Positions 51,905-60,585 of a DNA stretch of 64,000 nucleotides are shown here, piece by piece. The position numbers and the translations under genes are program-made. The DNA is from Lachnospiraceae bacterium AD3010 (GTDB taxonomy: Bacteria; Bacillota; Clostridia; Lachnospirales; Lachnospiraceae). How positions within the stretch are numbered: the first letter of the stretch is position 1; every line of letters begins with the position of its first letter. Location: the NCBI GenBank assembly GCA_000622025.1, contig JHWU01000009.1:86597-150596 (forward strand). The letters run 5' to 3'. The notes under the pieces are model-generated. The model was not told the DNA's origin, made no database searches, and worked only from the letters and a program-made list of their open reading frames with translations.

Positions 51905-54109
51905 CTACTCGCTAGTCACAAGCTTTTCATAAAGCCCATGGTTTGCCATCAGTTCGTCATGCGTTCCCCGCTCAACGACCTTGCCGTTATCAAGAACGAT
52001 TATCTCATCACAGTCCCTGATGGTTGAAAGCCTGTGAGCTACAACGATCGTCGTTATCCCCCGCTCCCTTATGGAAGACACCACATCATACTCAGTCTGC
52101 GCATCAAGTGCGCTTGTTGCCTCATCCATTATCAGTATCGTCGGATCCTGGGCAAGAACGCGGGCTATCTCAAGTCTCTGTCTCTGACCTCCGGAAAGAT
52201 CAAGTCCCCCATTACGGAGCTTATATGAATATCCTCCGTCCCTTCTCAAGATATCCCCGTGTATCCTGGCATCCCTGGCCGCAAGTATCATCTCGAAATC
52301 CTCTATAGAGCTGTCCCACATCTTGATATTATTTGCTATAGTATCTTCGAAGAGGATTATGTCCTGATTGACAACAGCAACAGAGCCTATAAAAAGGTCA
52401 CGGTCTATGTCTGTGACCGGTTTACCGTCAAATAAGATCTCCCCCGACCATGGACGGTACAGTCCTGATATCAGGCGGGAAAGTGTACTTTTTCCGCATC
52501 CGCTTCCGCCAACAAAAGCAACGCTCTTCCCCGTTGTCAGGGTCAGTGAAAAATCCTCTATAAGCGGTGGTGACAGCTTCGAGTAACCAAAGGTCACATT
52601 TTTAAGTTCCAGGTTACCGGAAAGTTTTCCCGATAATGAGTCTTTTTCATTTTTCTCCGCTTCCGGACCATCGGCTGCAAGGATCGGATCTATCGGATAT
52701 TCCATTACATCATCGATCCTTTCCATCTGCGTACGCATTTCCTGCAGGCTCTGTCCGGCTGTAATAAGGGATTGCGCAGGAAGCAGAAACTGGGAAAGGA
52801 ACCCCAGGAACGCAAGTACCATACCCGATGTGAATTCGCCCTTTATGATGAGATACACTCCCATAAGGAGAACCACATCATTTACAAGCTCCATGACTAT
52901 AATCGGCACCTTGCCTAAACCGGCATTGATCCCGGCAAATTTTACACGCTGGCTGTTAACGCTGGCTTCATAGCCCGACCATTTTGTGAAAAACCCGTTC
53001 TCAGCACCGCTTGACTTTATGGTCTCTATCATCTCTATCCCGGAAACCGTTTCAGCATAAAGCTTACTCTCGTCACGCATCATTACACGGGTGATGTTTA
53101 CTCTTTTCAGGCTTGTATAGTACGCGATCAACATATTCAAAGCGATGGCACAAAGTCCTACAGCCGTCATTGTAACCGAATAGGACAGCATAACACCGAG
53201 ATAAAAGACCATCATCGCTGTATTTATCACAAGAGGAGCAAATATGTTGACCAGGAGATTTGCAATTCTGGCGTTCGCCAGCCGTCTCTGCTCCAGATCC
53301 CCTACCATACGCTGCGAGAAGAACCTCATTGGGAGCTTAAGGACATGCCAAAAGTATGTTGCATTTCCGACCGCCGCAAACTTGCCGCTTATCCTGAATG
53401 AATATAGTGCGGTTATCCATGCCGCTACGATCTGTACAAGAGTAAGGATTATGAGAGAAGCCATAAAGTATCCGACAAGACCGGGATTTCTGCCTCCAAG
53501 GAGCTCATCCACGAAGAACCTCGAAAATCCCGCTGCAGCAATGGCACCTATGGATGTAACGGTCGTTGTTATGGCAACAAATGCTGCTGCACTTCCGGCT
53601 CCTTCCATTCGTTTTTTTGCAAAGGAAAGCATACTTTTCGGGCTTCCTGAAGGCTCATAATCCTCCCCCGGAGTAATGACAACGGTAACACCGGTAAAGC
53701 CTTCATCAAACTCCTGCTCTGTTATGACCACGTCACCCCTGGCTGGATCGTTGATAAATACCTTACCTCTTTTGAAGCCGTTAAGGACCACAAAATGATT
53801 AAATTCCCAGTGAATAATACAGGGATATACCGCATTGGCCTTCAGCTGTTCAGGTTCAAAACGATAACCCGTTGCATTAAAGCCGTAAGTCCTTGCTGCC
53901 CTTGCGATATTTCCTGCCTTTGCTCCGTTCCGGGAAACATCACAGTCCTCTCTTACCTTTTCTAAGGGGATCCATTTCCCATAATAGGCCATGACCATGG
54001 CCAGACTCGCCGCTCCGCACTCAAGAGCCTCCATCTGCATGATGACGGGAACCTTCGCAACTCCCTTTTTTACAGGCTGTTTGACAGTCTTGATCTTATC
54101 TGATGACAT
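51905..54109 (-). CDS. NHLP-type peptidase/permease/ATPase ABC exporter (C39)
   Basis: A 734-residue transporter with an N-terminal C39 peptidase: Cys31 in ALECGAASLAMVMAYYG, His105 in WEFNHFVVLNGF, and Asp121 in FINDPARGD. Six helices follow (about 170-450), then an ATPase with Walker A VGGSGCGKSTLSRL, signature LSGGQRQRLEIARVLA and Walker B ILIMDEATSALD. It cuts leaders after the Gly-Gly and exports the core. Its start overlaps the end of the short HlyD-like gene by 14 bases. The only visible substrate is the peptide at 48529. Confidence 0.95.
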   Translation of the reverse strand: MSSDKIKTVKQPVKKGVAKVPVIMQMEALECGAASLAMVMAYYGKWIPLEKVREDCDVSRNGAKAGNIARAARTYGFNATGYRFEPEQLKANAVYPCIIHWEFNHFVVLNGFKRGKVFINDPARGDVVITEQEFDEGFTGVTVVITPGEDYEPSGSPKSMLSFAKKRMEGAGSAAAFVAITTTVTSIGAIAAAGFSRFFVDELLGGRNPGLVGYFMASLIILTLVQIVAAWITALYSFRISGKFAAVGNATYFWHVLKLPMRFFSQRMVGDLEQRRLANARIANLLVNIFAPLVINTAMMVFYLGVMLSYSVTMTAVGLCAIALNMLIAYYTSLKRVNITRVMMRDESKLYAETVSGIEMIETIKSSGAENGFFTKWSGYEASVNSQRVKFAGINAGLGKVPIIVMELVNDVVLLMGVYLIIKGEFTSGMVLAFLGFLSQFLLPAQSLITAGQSLQEMRTQMERIDDVMEYPIDPILAADGPEAEKNEKDSLSGKLSGNLELKNVTFGYSKLSPPLIEDFSLTLTTGKSVAFVGGSGCGKSTLSRLISGLYRPWSGEILFDGKPVTDIDRDLFIGSVAVVNQDIILFEDTIANNIKMWDSSIEDFEMILAARDARIHGDILRRDGGYSYKLRNGGLDLSGGQRQRLEIARVLAQDPTILIMDEATSALDAQTEYDVVSSIRERGITTIVVAHRLSTIRDCDEIIVLDNGKVVERGTHDELMANHGLYEKLVTSE

Positions 54110-54320
54110 AGTTAATGGGTGCCACTTCCTTTATTCCTGTGTCAGTATTTACCTGAATCCTTCCAAAAACAGCCCAGAAAAGAGTTCCGACGATAAGGAT
54201 AATTGTGGCGAAAAGAATAAGCCACACTGACGGTGTGGTCACTTTAATGTAATCGTTAAGCTGTTCGGGAGATGCAACACGATCTAAGCTCTTCTGACGA
54301 AATATCGTTCTTTCTTCCAT
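54096..54320 (-). CDS. Very short HlyD-like NHLP secretion protein
   Basis: A 74-residue protein starting MEERTIFRQKSLDRVASPEQ, the conserved start of NHLP-system HlyD proteins, then LNDYIKVTTPSVWLI and one transmembrane helix with IVGTLFWAVFGRIQV, and only about 12 residues beyond. Normal members have 200 or more residues after the helix. The stop lies inside the next gene's start, so the shortness is part of the operon design, or an old truncation that remained coupled. I chose ATG 54320. Confidence 0.8.
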   Translation of the reverse strand: MEERTIFRQKSLDRVASPEQLNDYIKVTTPSVWLILFATIILIVGTLFWAVFGRIQVNTDTGIKEVAPINYVIR

Positions 54321-54401
54321 TTTCCCATATCCCCTAAAATTTACCGTATCCTTATTTAGCGCTGATCCTTCCGGATAAATCGGCTTCATTAACCGACCCG
54401 G

Positions 54402-54450
54402 CTCGAAACTATTTATTATGATACAGTATGTGTATTCTGATCACAAGCAA
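54402..54450 (-). promoter_or_regulatory. Probable promoter of the exporter operon
   Basis: On the minus strand TTGTGA, a 17-base spacer and TATCAT lie about 80-110 bases before the HlyD-like start. Confidence 0.45.
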
Positions 54451-54467
54451 ATTTTGGGCCTCAAATG

Positions 54468-54511
54468 AAAAGGCCCTGCTAAGCTATTCATCTGCTTAAC
54501 AAGACCTTTTT
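54468..54511. terminator. Hairpin terminator after the acidic lipoprotein gene
   Basis: AAAAGGCCCTGCTAAGC pairs imperfectly with GCTTAACAAGACCTTTTT; T-runs occur on both strands. It separates the lipoprotein gene from the exporter operon. Confidence 0.7.
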
Positions 54512-54568
54512 AGTCTTTGTTATAGACTCATTTCCTTAATCGGGCAATGGCGCCGCGACTCAAAAACC

Positions 54569-55423
54569 TCAAGAGGAGAACTGGATCTCTACAAGCTCAT
54601 TATTCTTAAACACAAGAGTGATCGGAAGTCCGCTCTTTCCGCTTAAGAAGTCTTTAATGAGATCCATACTGTCAAAGAATGAGGTCTCCTTCGTTTCCTC
54701 CTGGAACTGGACACACTTGCAGGAGTCCGCAACATTGATCACATAGGTCTGCTTCGGATAGGACGGTGACGGGCTGTTCACAAACTCGGAAAGCGCTGTC
54801 GTAATAGTCATGGTTTTTCCGTCTGCGGAAAGCTCCCCTTCGTATTCTTCATCGGTAATATATTCTCCGTCCGCGATATTGATGCCTTCCCCTTCGTCAC
54901 CTTCGCCGTCAGAGGATTTTACTCCCGAAAGATCGATCTTATTTCCGGTAAAGTCTGTGCCCTGCAGGGTCTTGGGATCTATCTCGTACCAGTCGATGGT
55001 TGCCGTATGATCTTCCATATCCTCGTATAAATGAATATACAGATTTCCGTTATCCATCACCTGATCCAGCTCCGCTATCGGAGCACCACTGTATTTTCTG
55101 GCAAGCTCTACGATCTCGTCATTGCTAAGATCACCGCCTTTGGCAGTATCTGTTTCCGGTTCCTTCGTATCCGTCTCGAGGTCTTCTTCCGCCCCCTCAT
55201 AGTCTTCGATCACATCTTCATCCTCGTAATCTTCATCCACGAAGTCTTCATCCGAGAAGTCTTCTTCATCATAATTTTCCTCATCAGTCTCCTTCTCTGC
55301 CGCTGCGGCAGCTTCCGGCTTCTTCTCTGCAGGTGCGGCAGCTTTCCCGCAGCCGGTGAAGAGACTTATACTGAGCGTTCCCGCAAATAGAATTACCATT
55401 AAACTTCTGATCGTTTTATTCAT
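54569..55423 (-). CDS. Acidic lipoprotein of unknown function
   Basis: A 284-residue protein with a signal peptide and lipobox LFTGC (Cys25), an Ala/Lys segment, and a very acidic region (residues 45-92, many Asp/Glu with Tyr and Phe). The C-terminal globular part has two Cys (CKC in DSCKCVQF). It shares style with the lipoproteins at 2711 and 13021, but I see no clear alignment of the globular parts. It may respond to the same regulator as the leader peptide, since TTATACGTAT lies upstream at 55489. Confidence 0.72.
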   Translation of the reverse strand: MNKTIRSLMVILFAGTLSISLFTGCGKAAAPAEKKPEAAAAAEKETDEENYDEEDFSDEDFVDEDYEDEDVIEDYEGAEEDLETDTKEPETDTAKGGDLSNDEIVELARKYSGAPIAELDQVMDNGNLYIHLYEDMEDHTATIDWYEIDPKTLQGTDFTGNKIDLSGVKSSDGEGDEGEGINIADGEYITDEEYEGELSADGKTMTITTALSEFVNSPSPSYPKQTYVINVADSCKCVQFQEETKETSFFDSMDLIKDFLSGKSGLPITLVFKNNELVEIQFSS

Positions 55424-55555
55424 ATACTTTCTCCTTTTTTTCCTCTTAAACTGTTCTCTTTTTCCTGTTATCCCTTTTTCCTAATTACTTATACGTATCA
55501 GGATCCAAAATGGAACAGGATTTATAAAAAAAATACTAAAATCGATACATCCGAT

Positions 55556-55969
55556 TTACAAACGGTAATCTCTCAAAAGCAGTTCCTTTACATATAGCAG
55601 TTCTTTTTCCGGATCAAATCCTTTTTCCGGGATATACACAAGTCCTACCGCATATCTCGTAACTACCGCCAGCATAATATGTAGTATCTTACTGAACATT
55701 TCCTCTTCCGGCTTGTCAGTGCGAACAGTCTTATCCTGTTCAGCCTTTATGTACACCTCGTGATACTGCTCCTTAAGTCTCCATATAATAGACTGATAAG
55801 GAAGCATTGTTCCGATGTCGATATGTTCAGACTTCACATATGCGTTAAAGAACTGATTGAATTGCAAAAGATCTTTGTAATTCCTGTACAATTCGATAAA
55901 TGATTCCAGATAAAACTCTAATATCACGGCAGCTGTCATATTGCTGATGTCTGCGTCCGGTCTTCGCAT
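55556..55969 (-). pseudogene. TetR-type regulator lacking its DNA-binding half
   Basis: A 137-codon frame whose pattern matches the ligand-binding half of TetR/AcrR regulators: TAAVILEFYLESFIELYRNY, LLQFNQFFNAYVKSEH, and the end GFDPEKELLYVKELLL. The N-terminal helix-turn-helix (about 50 residues) is absent, and no ribosome site precedes the first ATG; the frame starts inside the end of the next upstream gene. It looks like a truncation caused by a fusion of the two loci. A function without DNA binding is unlikely. Confidence 0.6.
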
Positions 55970-56802
55970 TTTATTCTCTTCATGGAACTGCTCCCACCTC
56001 CATGCAGCAACGGCGACAACCAGTTTTGGCTTCGTGCTGTAATAGCGGTGGAGTGTTGTGGTTCCGTATCCGCAGCCTTTTCCTTCTCTTCCTCTGACTT
56101 TTCGTCGTTATTGTCTTTTGCATCTCCCGCAATAGATAGGATCGCTTCTCTGTTGGCGGCATCCATTATCTCTGCGGCTTCATCCTTTGCATCACCCATT
56201 GGGTTTGTTTTGAGGCGTTCCATATTTATTTCCCGGACACCTGAAATGATCTCTCTTAATTCGTGTTCCTTCTGAAATCTTTCAAGCCCGTCCGCTTTTG
56301 TTTTTACTACAAGATTTAAGGCTTTCCGCTGGTATTCTGTGAGCCCTTCCATTTCATTTTCAATATCTGCATCACTTTCAGGACTCTTTGCTCCCATCAT
56401 TTTACGGGCAAGTAACTCAACCTTTATATGCTCCTCTCCTTCGGGATCTATGCCATATTCCTCCTGAAGCCCGGCTAATTTTTTATTATTTTCAACCTCT
56501 TCGGTCTTCTTTTCATTGATCCCGTCCCTTAAGGATGTGACCCTGTCCTTCAGATCAGTGATTATATTATCAAGGTTCACATCTCCCTTAAATGCATCTT
56601 TTACTATCCGCATGGCCTGTTTCTTAGCCAGCGCTTTCCTCTGGTCCAGGGCATTCTGACCATCAAGGAATTTCTGGGCATCCGCCGCTGAAATATTAAG
56701 CGCGCTGCCTCGCTTTTCCGCACCTGCCATCTGCTTAGTATCAGATCCTGCTACATTAACATTCCCGAAAACACTTCCTGTATTCAATCCCTGAACCTGC
56801 AT
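55936..56802 (-). CDS. Hypothetical coiled-coil protein (288 residues)
   Basis: No signal peptide or membrane helix. Residues 40-230 are mainly helical and charged, with likely coiled coils (ITDLKDRVTSLRDGINEKK, ENNKKLAGLQEEYG); an acidic tail follows (NNDEKSEEEKEKAADTE). The last 35 codons overlap the TetR remnant and look out of character (HGGGSSSMKRIK), so the original C-terminus may be lost. The start MQVQGLNTGSVFG lies divergent to the large kinase-like gene, which suggests that the two are functionally related. I do not recognise the family. Confidence 0.6.
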   Translation of the reverse strand: MQVQGLNTGSVFGNVNVAGSDTKQMAGAEKRGSALNISAADAQKFLDGQNALDQRKALAKKQAMRIVKDAFKGDVNLDNIITDLKDRVTSLRDGINEKKTEEVENNKKLAGLQEEYGIDPEGEEHIKVELLARKMMGAKSPESDADIENEMEGLTEYQRKALNLVVKTKADGLERFQKEHELREIISGVREINMERLKTNPMGDAKDEAAEIMDAANREAILSIAGDAKDNNDEKSEEEKEKAADTEPQHSTAITARSQNWLSPLLHGGGSSSMKRIKCEDRTQTSAI

Positions 56803-57088
56803 ATACCTTCGACTCCTTCCTGCGAGTTAAGATAATACTTCATTTTCTATATCGGACAGATCTGATCATATGCTTAGATTTCAGCAGCAGTTATGCCTTG
56901 GTTTTCATACGTCACTTGCGGTTCCGCAAGTGACTGTTCTGAATAGTTACCCCTTTAACACATTATACAGATGACCAGGAAAAATCAGCCGAATCCTTGC
57001 AGGCTTATTTCCCCGGTACATCTGTATATAATAATAACAAGACCTATCCTGATGAACCTATGTTCATTTCGAAAAAAGGAGAAAAAGT
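56803..57088. other. Divergent promoter region with a strong hairpin
   Basis: The 286 bases between the coiled-coil and kinase-like genes hold a perfect inverted repeat GTCACTTGCGG/CCGCAAGTGAC (56911-56934) and an AT-rich TATATAATAATAAC near 57025. No gene is seen. Confidence 0.6.
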
Positions 57089-59419
57089 ATGCCGGATTAC
57101 AGACTTGAAAACGCGATAGCCGATCTTGACGCGGTCTATGTGGAAAATGAAGATGACAGAAAGACCCTTTCGGGTGTCAACAGAGCGATAGAAAGGCTCA
57201 GGAACAGTACTGCCAGATACTATGAAAATGATATAAATCTGAAGGATGACGATATAGGGAATATCATTTTTGAATATGAGAATCTTCTGAATGCCTGTGA
57301 TGATTATATTAAAGAAGGAAAGAACTATACGGACACGGGATTCGGACAGGGAAGACTGCACTGCGTGAAAGCCATACGCGCTCTCGTATCCGAGGATCTA
57401 CGTGCCCTGCAGGAAGCTCTCGCTCTCGATGAGAAGGGCCGCACCCTGCAGAAGGTGATAGAGGAAGGACGTTCCATAAGCGCAGAGGTCATGGAAGGTG
57501 AAAGTATAAATACTGTGGGTGGTGCCATGAGCTCCCGTATACCCGTAAGGCTTACCATGGAGGACGGAACCGTGGAGGAGGGTTTTTTCACCGAGAGCTA
57601 TACAGTAGATGATTACGAGACCACGATGGCCAAAGCTCTGCAGGAAGCAGAGAAAAAATACGAAAAGGATTCAACGGAAGAGCGGATCGCACGAATTATA
57701 TACAGTCTGCCGCAGGCAGAGCTGTTTGAATTATATGACGATTTATATAACCCTGTAAAAGACACTCTTGAAAATAAGGAGATGGCGGCTGAATTCTTCA
57801 AATTTCCCGGAAGTGTAAGCTCGACAGGTAAAGCAATTAAAAAACTGGATCCCTCTCTGAAAGAGGAATTAATGAACACCGAAAACATTGAACTCAGAAG
57901 GCACTATTATGAGATCCTTAACGATGCATTTAAGAAATACACTCATTACAATCTTAATCATAGGATGGCGGAGATACCTGCCGGGCAACGTATAGATAAG
58001 AGAAATACGGCTATGAGTTCGATAGCCCATTATTTCGACATGGGCGGAATGATAGCCGGTGCCAGAAGCTTCAAGCTGAAGATCAACGGAGTCGAAAAGA
58101 CGGGAACCTTCCAGCAGAAGGCAAAGGGAAATGATATCAGTCACCTGGATGAAAAAAACGGGATGTGGTCTGTCGGAAAGAGAAAGGATTTTTCAGGGGT
58201 TGATAGCATAGAATTAAAGCGCCAGCTTTCAGACCTTCAGGTTCTTGACTATATCTGCGGGAATAAGGACCGGCACTCAGGCAATATGCTCTACAGGACG
58301 GAAGGCGGAGCGATAACCGGCATCACCGGTATAGATAATGATATGTCCTTCGGCAAAAAAATAAAAGCCGATGACAGTGAGATTGAAAAACTGGTGGATC
58401 CGGAAAATATGCGTATCATGAGGGAAAACACCGCCCGAAAGATACTGGAAACAAAGCCGGAAACCCTGGATCTCATATTAAAGGATATGAATTTTACAGG
58501 GGAAGAAATGAACGCCTGTAAAACAAGGCTTAAAAAGCTTCAGGATCAGCTCACAGCCGATATCAAATGGAAAAAGGACAAAGATGCCACTAAGCTCAAA
58601 ACCGGAAGGATACTCGTGGTTCCCGACAGTGAATTCGATAAATACAGTATCGAGAAGCTGGCAAAGAGAAATCCCGCTCATGAAAATAATAAGAATTATT
58701 TCGAAAGAATGATTGAACTGAAAAAAAATCTTGAGCAACGCTATGGATCCAGGAAATTCGACAAGCCGGAAAAAGCCATAAAATACATTAATGCCAGAGC
58801 TGAAAAAGGCAGGCTCAATTTTATGAAGGAAGAGGTTGTTACCAGTATTGATCTTTCGGAGACAGCAAAAAGTGTTGCTGAGGCAAAAAGACTTTTTGAC
58901 AATATGGGCGGCAAACTGTACGGGAAAGATACCGGACATTACGAATGGATGAAAAAGTCCGTAGGGCAGCTGAATACCTATTTTGAAAGTCTGAAGCAGC
59001 AGCACCCCGGCAGTAAAGCTGTGGATATTCCTTCTAAGGATGCGGTCAAGCTGGAAACCCTGTTCCGGCAGATCCGGATAGCCGGCGAAAACTATGTAAA
59101 GACCCATCCGGATCCATGGACGCCTCAGGGCAAGAGACGCAGGGAAATGGGAGTGGCAATGTCCGGGCTAAGGGTGACAGCAGCTGCTCCTACCGTCCCC
59201 GAAGCCGGAAAGGAACCGGGACGGAAAACAGTTTATGTCAGACACACGGATATTGATAAACTCATTGAAAAGCAAAAGAAGATAGACAGTCGGAACTCTG
59301 CTTCAGTTAAAAAGAAGACAGAGAAGAAGGCGGCTGTAAGTAATACTACAAGCCGGAAGAAATCCGGCACGCTTAAGAGGTCGGATTCTGTTGTAACGCC
59401 AAAGACCCCGATCATGTAA
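57089..59419 (+). CDS. Large protein with PI3/4-kinase or HipA-like catalytic loop
   Basis: A 776-residue protein with no signal peptide or membrane helix. The central part has the marks of the PI3K/PI4K/HipA-type kinase fold: a candidate ATP lysine in TGTFQQKAKG, the catalytic loop CGNKDRHSGNML (Asp394, His396, Asn399) and a DFG-equivalent GIDNDMSFG (Asp416, Asp418). The N-terminal 300 residues are helical. The C-terminus (after 500) is helical and ends in a Lys/Ser/Thr-rich tail (KKKTEKKAAVS to TPKTPIM). GAAAAAAGGAG precedes the ATG. I do not know a named family. It could phosphorylate a lipid, inositol or protein target. Confidence 0.6.
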   Translation: MPDYRLENAIADLDAVYVENEDDRKTLSGVNRAIERLRNSTARYYENDINLKDDDIGNIIFEYENLLNACDDYIKEGKNYTDTGFGQGRLHCVKAIRALVSEDLRALQEALALDEKGRTLQKVIEEGRSISAEVMEGESINTVGGAMSSRIPVRLTMEDGTVEEGFFTESYTVDDYETTMAKALQEAEKKYEKDSTEERIARIIYSLPQAELFELYDDLYNPVKDTLENKEMAAEFFKFPGSVSSTGKAIKKLDPSLKEELMNTENIELRRHYYEILNDAFKKYTHYNLNHRMAEIPAGQRIDKRNTAMSSIAHYFDMGGMIAGARSFKLKINGVEKTGTFQQKAKGNDISHLDEKNGMWSVGKRKDFSGVDSIELKRQLSDLQVLDYICGNKDRHSGNMLYRTEGGAITGITGIDNDMSFGKKIKADDSEIEKLVDPENMRIMRENTARKILETKPETLDLILKDMNFTGEEMNACKTRLKKLQDQLTADIKWKKDKDATKLKTGRILVVPDSEFDKYSIEKLAKRNPAHENNKNYFERMIELKKNLEQRYGSRKFDKPEKAIKYINARAEKGRLNFMKEEVVTSIDLSETAKSVAEAKRLFDNMGGKLYGKDTGHYEWMKKSVGQLNTYFESLKQQHPGSKAVDIPSKDAVKLETLFRQIRIAGENYVKTHPDPWTPQGKRRREMGVAMSGLRVTAAAPTVPEAGKEPGRKTVYVRHTDIDKLIEKQKKIDSRNSASVKKKTEKKAAVSNTTSRKKSGTLKRSDSVVTPKTPIM

Positions 59420-59424
59420 GTCAC

Positions 59425-59562
59425 CGGGGACGGTTACAATGGCGTTAAGTTAGTGTCATTCTGAGGGCGAAGCCCGAAGAATCTTCCTCTACGGAAGAAA
59501 AGATTCTTCGCTGGCGCTCAGGATGACAAAATGCTTAACTTAACGGCATTGGGACGGTTCTC
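59425..59562. repeat. Palindromic MITE-like element
   Basis: A 138-base imperfect palindrome. The outer arms contain GGGACGGTT..AATGGCGTTAAGTTA and, inverted, TTAACTTAACGGCATTGGGACGGTT; the inner arms contain GTCATTCTGAG..GAAGAATCTTCC and AAGATTCTTCGC..CTCAGGATGAC. The GGGGACGGTT motif also occurs at 48940. It would form a long RNA hairpin after the kinase-like gene, perhaps acting as its terminator. Confidence 0.75.
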
Positions 59563-59567
59563 TTGAC

Positions 59568-59810
59568 TTATAAGTCCAAGCTGTTTTCATTTAACAGGAA
59601 ATCATACACATTGATCAAAGACGCTTTTTCCTGTTTGATCTTTTCCTCATCCGGCAAACTGAATGCAAACTGAATATATATTTCTTACTTCCAAATGTTG
59701 CCGCAAAATCTATTTCTAATTGAGCCCGTTCTCTGATTCCGGTATCATTGTTTCTTCTAATTGGCACAACGCCAACATCAACTTGAAATGATATATTATG
59801 ATTAAAGCGC
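59568..59810 (-). pseudogene. C-terminal fragment of a DUF4143-type ATPase gene
   Basis: On the minus strand one frame reads FNHNISFQVDVGVVPI and RERAQLEIDFAATFGSKKYI, then a shift of frame in a TA-repeat restores FAFSLPDEEKIKQEKASLIN and the stop at 59568. This is the end of the DUF4143 domain of AAA ATPases (QLEVDFV--GSKKYYIQSA--LP). The N-terminal two thirds are missing. Confidence 0.7.
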
Positions 59811-59867
59811 CAAAAGTAATTGTCACCACACAAGCTTGCTTGTGGTGGTGACAAGAACTTTGGGCGC
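59807..59867. repeat. Inverted repeat around CACCACAAGC
   Basis: GCGCCAAAAGTAATTGTCACCAC and its near-inverse GTGGTGACAAGAACTTTGGGCGC flank a short core. It marks the left end of the ATPase fragment and is probably a small mobile palindrome. Confidence 0.65.
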
Positions 59868-59963
59868 ACCCCTACACGAGCATGAAGTGGGGAAGGGGCC
59901 CCGCGAAATGCGAGTGTGGGGTAGGATTGTGGGAGTGCGTAGCACGGAACAATCCGTATTTAA

Positions 59964-60083
59964 TCAAAATGTGACTTTTGGCATCCGAATCATATTATTT
60001 TGAATAGCAGATTTTCCGAGCCCCATAATAGATGCTAACTGTGGCTGTGTAAGATTAGGATTGTTTCGCAATTCCTGCAACAA
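59964..60083 (-). pseudogene. Helix-turn-helix fragment of a transcription regulator
   Basis: The frame reads LQELRNNPNLTQPQLASIMG then LGKSAIQNN, a winged-helix segment as at the end of AlbA-type or MarR-like regulators, and stops at 59964. No start or other domain is present. Confidence 0.5.
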
Positions 60084-60479
60084 TCACAGAGCCATTTCCC
60101 TCTCAACCGACACCCCGTAAACCTCTTTTTTTCCGGCGGCAAACTTCAGAAACAGGCGTTCTGACATGTCATTCTGGGTGTTTGCAAACAGTCTGACGTT
60201 ATCTCCGTATTTCTCAAGTATTTGTTGATACGATAACCAGAAGATACCAGTAAGAGCGCCTGAGTATTCTAATGTGTCATCTAACAGTGTACAGACATAG
60301 TCTATAGAGATACCCTGCCTTCGCATGTCCTTTTCCACAGCGATATGGGTAATGTACCAGGAATTACCGTCCATTGTCGCAGAGAGGATCCCGACGGTTC
60401 TTAATTCCCCTTCGACCTCCTCTGCTGCGCAAAGCAGTACCGGTTCTTCCTCCGCAACATCCTCGGGAAGCATATCCAT
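60084..60479 (-). CDS. GNAT-acetyltransferase-like protein
   Basis: A 131-residue frame with a GNAT-like core: VGILSATMDGNSWYITHIAV then EKDMRRQGIS, the usual motif A (V--D-R-RGIG), and a C-terminal half with LFANTQNDMSERLFLKFAAG. AGGAAGG lies before the ATG at 60479. The family's N-terminal strand is short, so it may be a truncated enzyme. The substrate is unknown. The neighbours are fragments, so it may be a relic too. Confidence 0.55.
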   Translation of the reverse strand: MDMLPEDVAEEEPVLLCAAEEVEGELRTVGILSATMDGNSWYITHIAVEKDMRRQGISIDYVCTLLDDTLEYSGALTGIFWLSYQQILEKYGDNVRLFANTQNDMSERLFLKFAAGKKEVYGVSVEREMAL

Positions 60480-60585
60480 AACGGCAGCCCTTCCTTAGTA
60501 TCGCTATATTCGCTTTCTCCGATAATAACGATAAACTTCTCCTTATCTCTGACCGCATCAATAAGCCCTCCTTAAAAATAATTGC

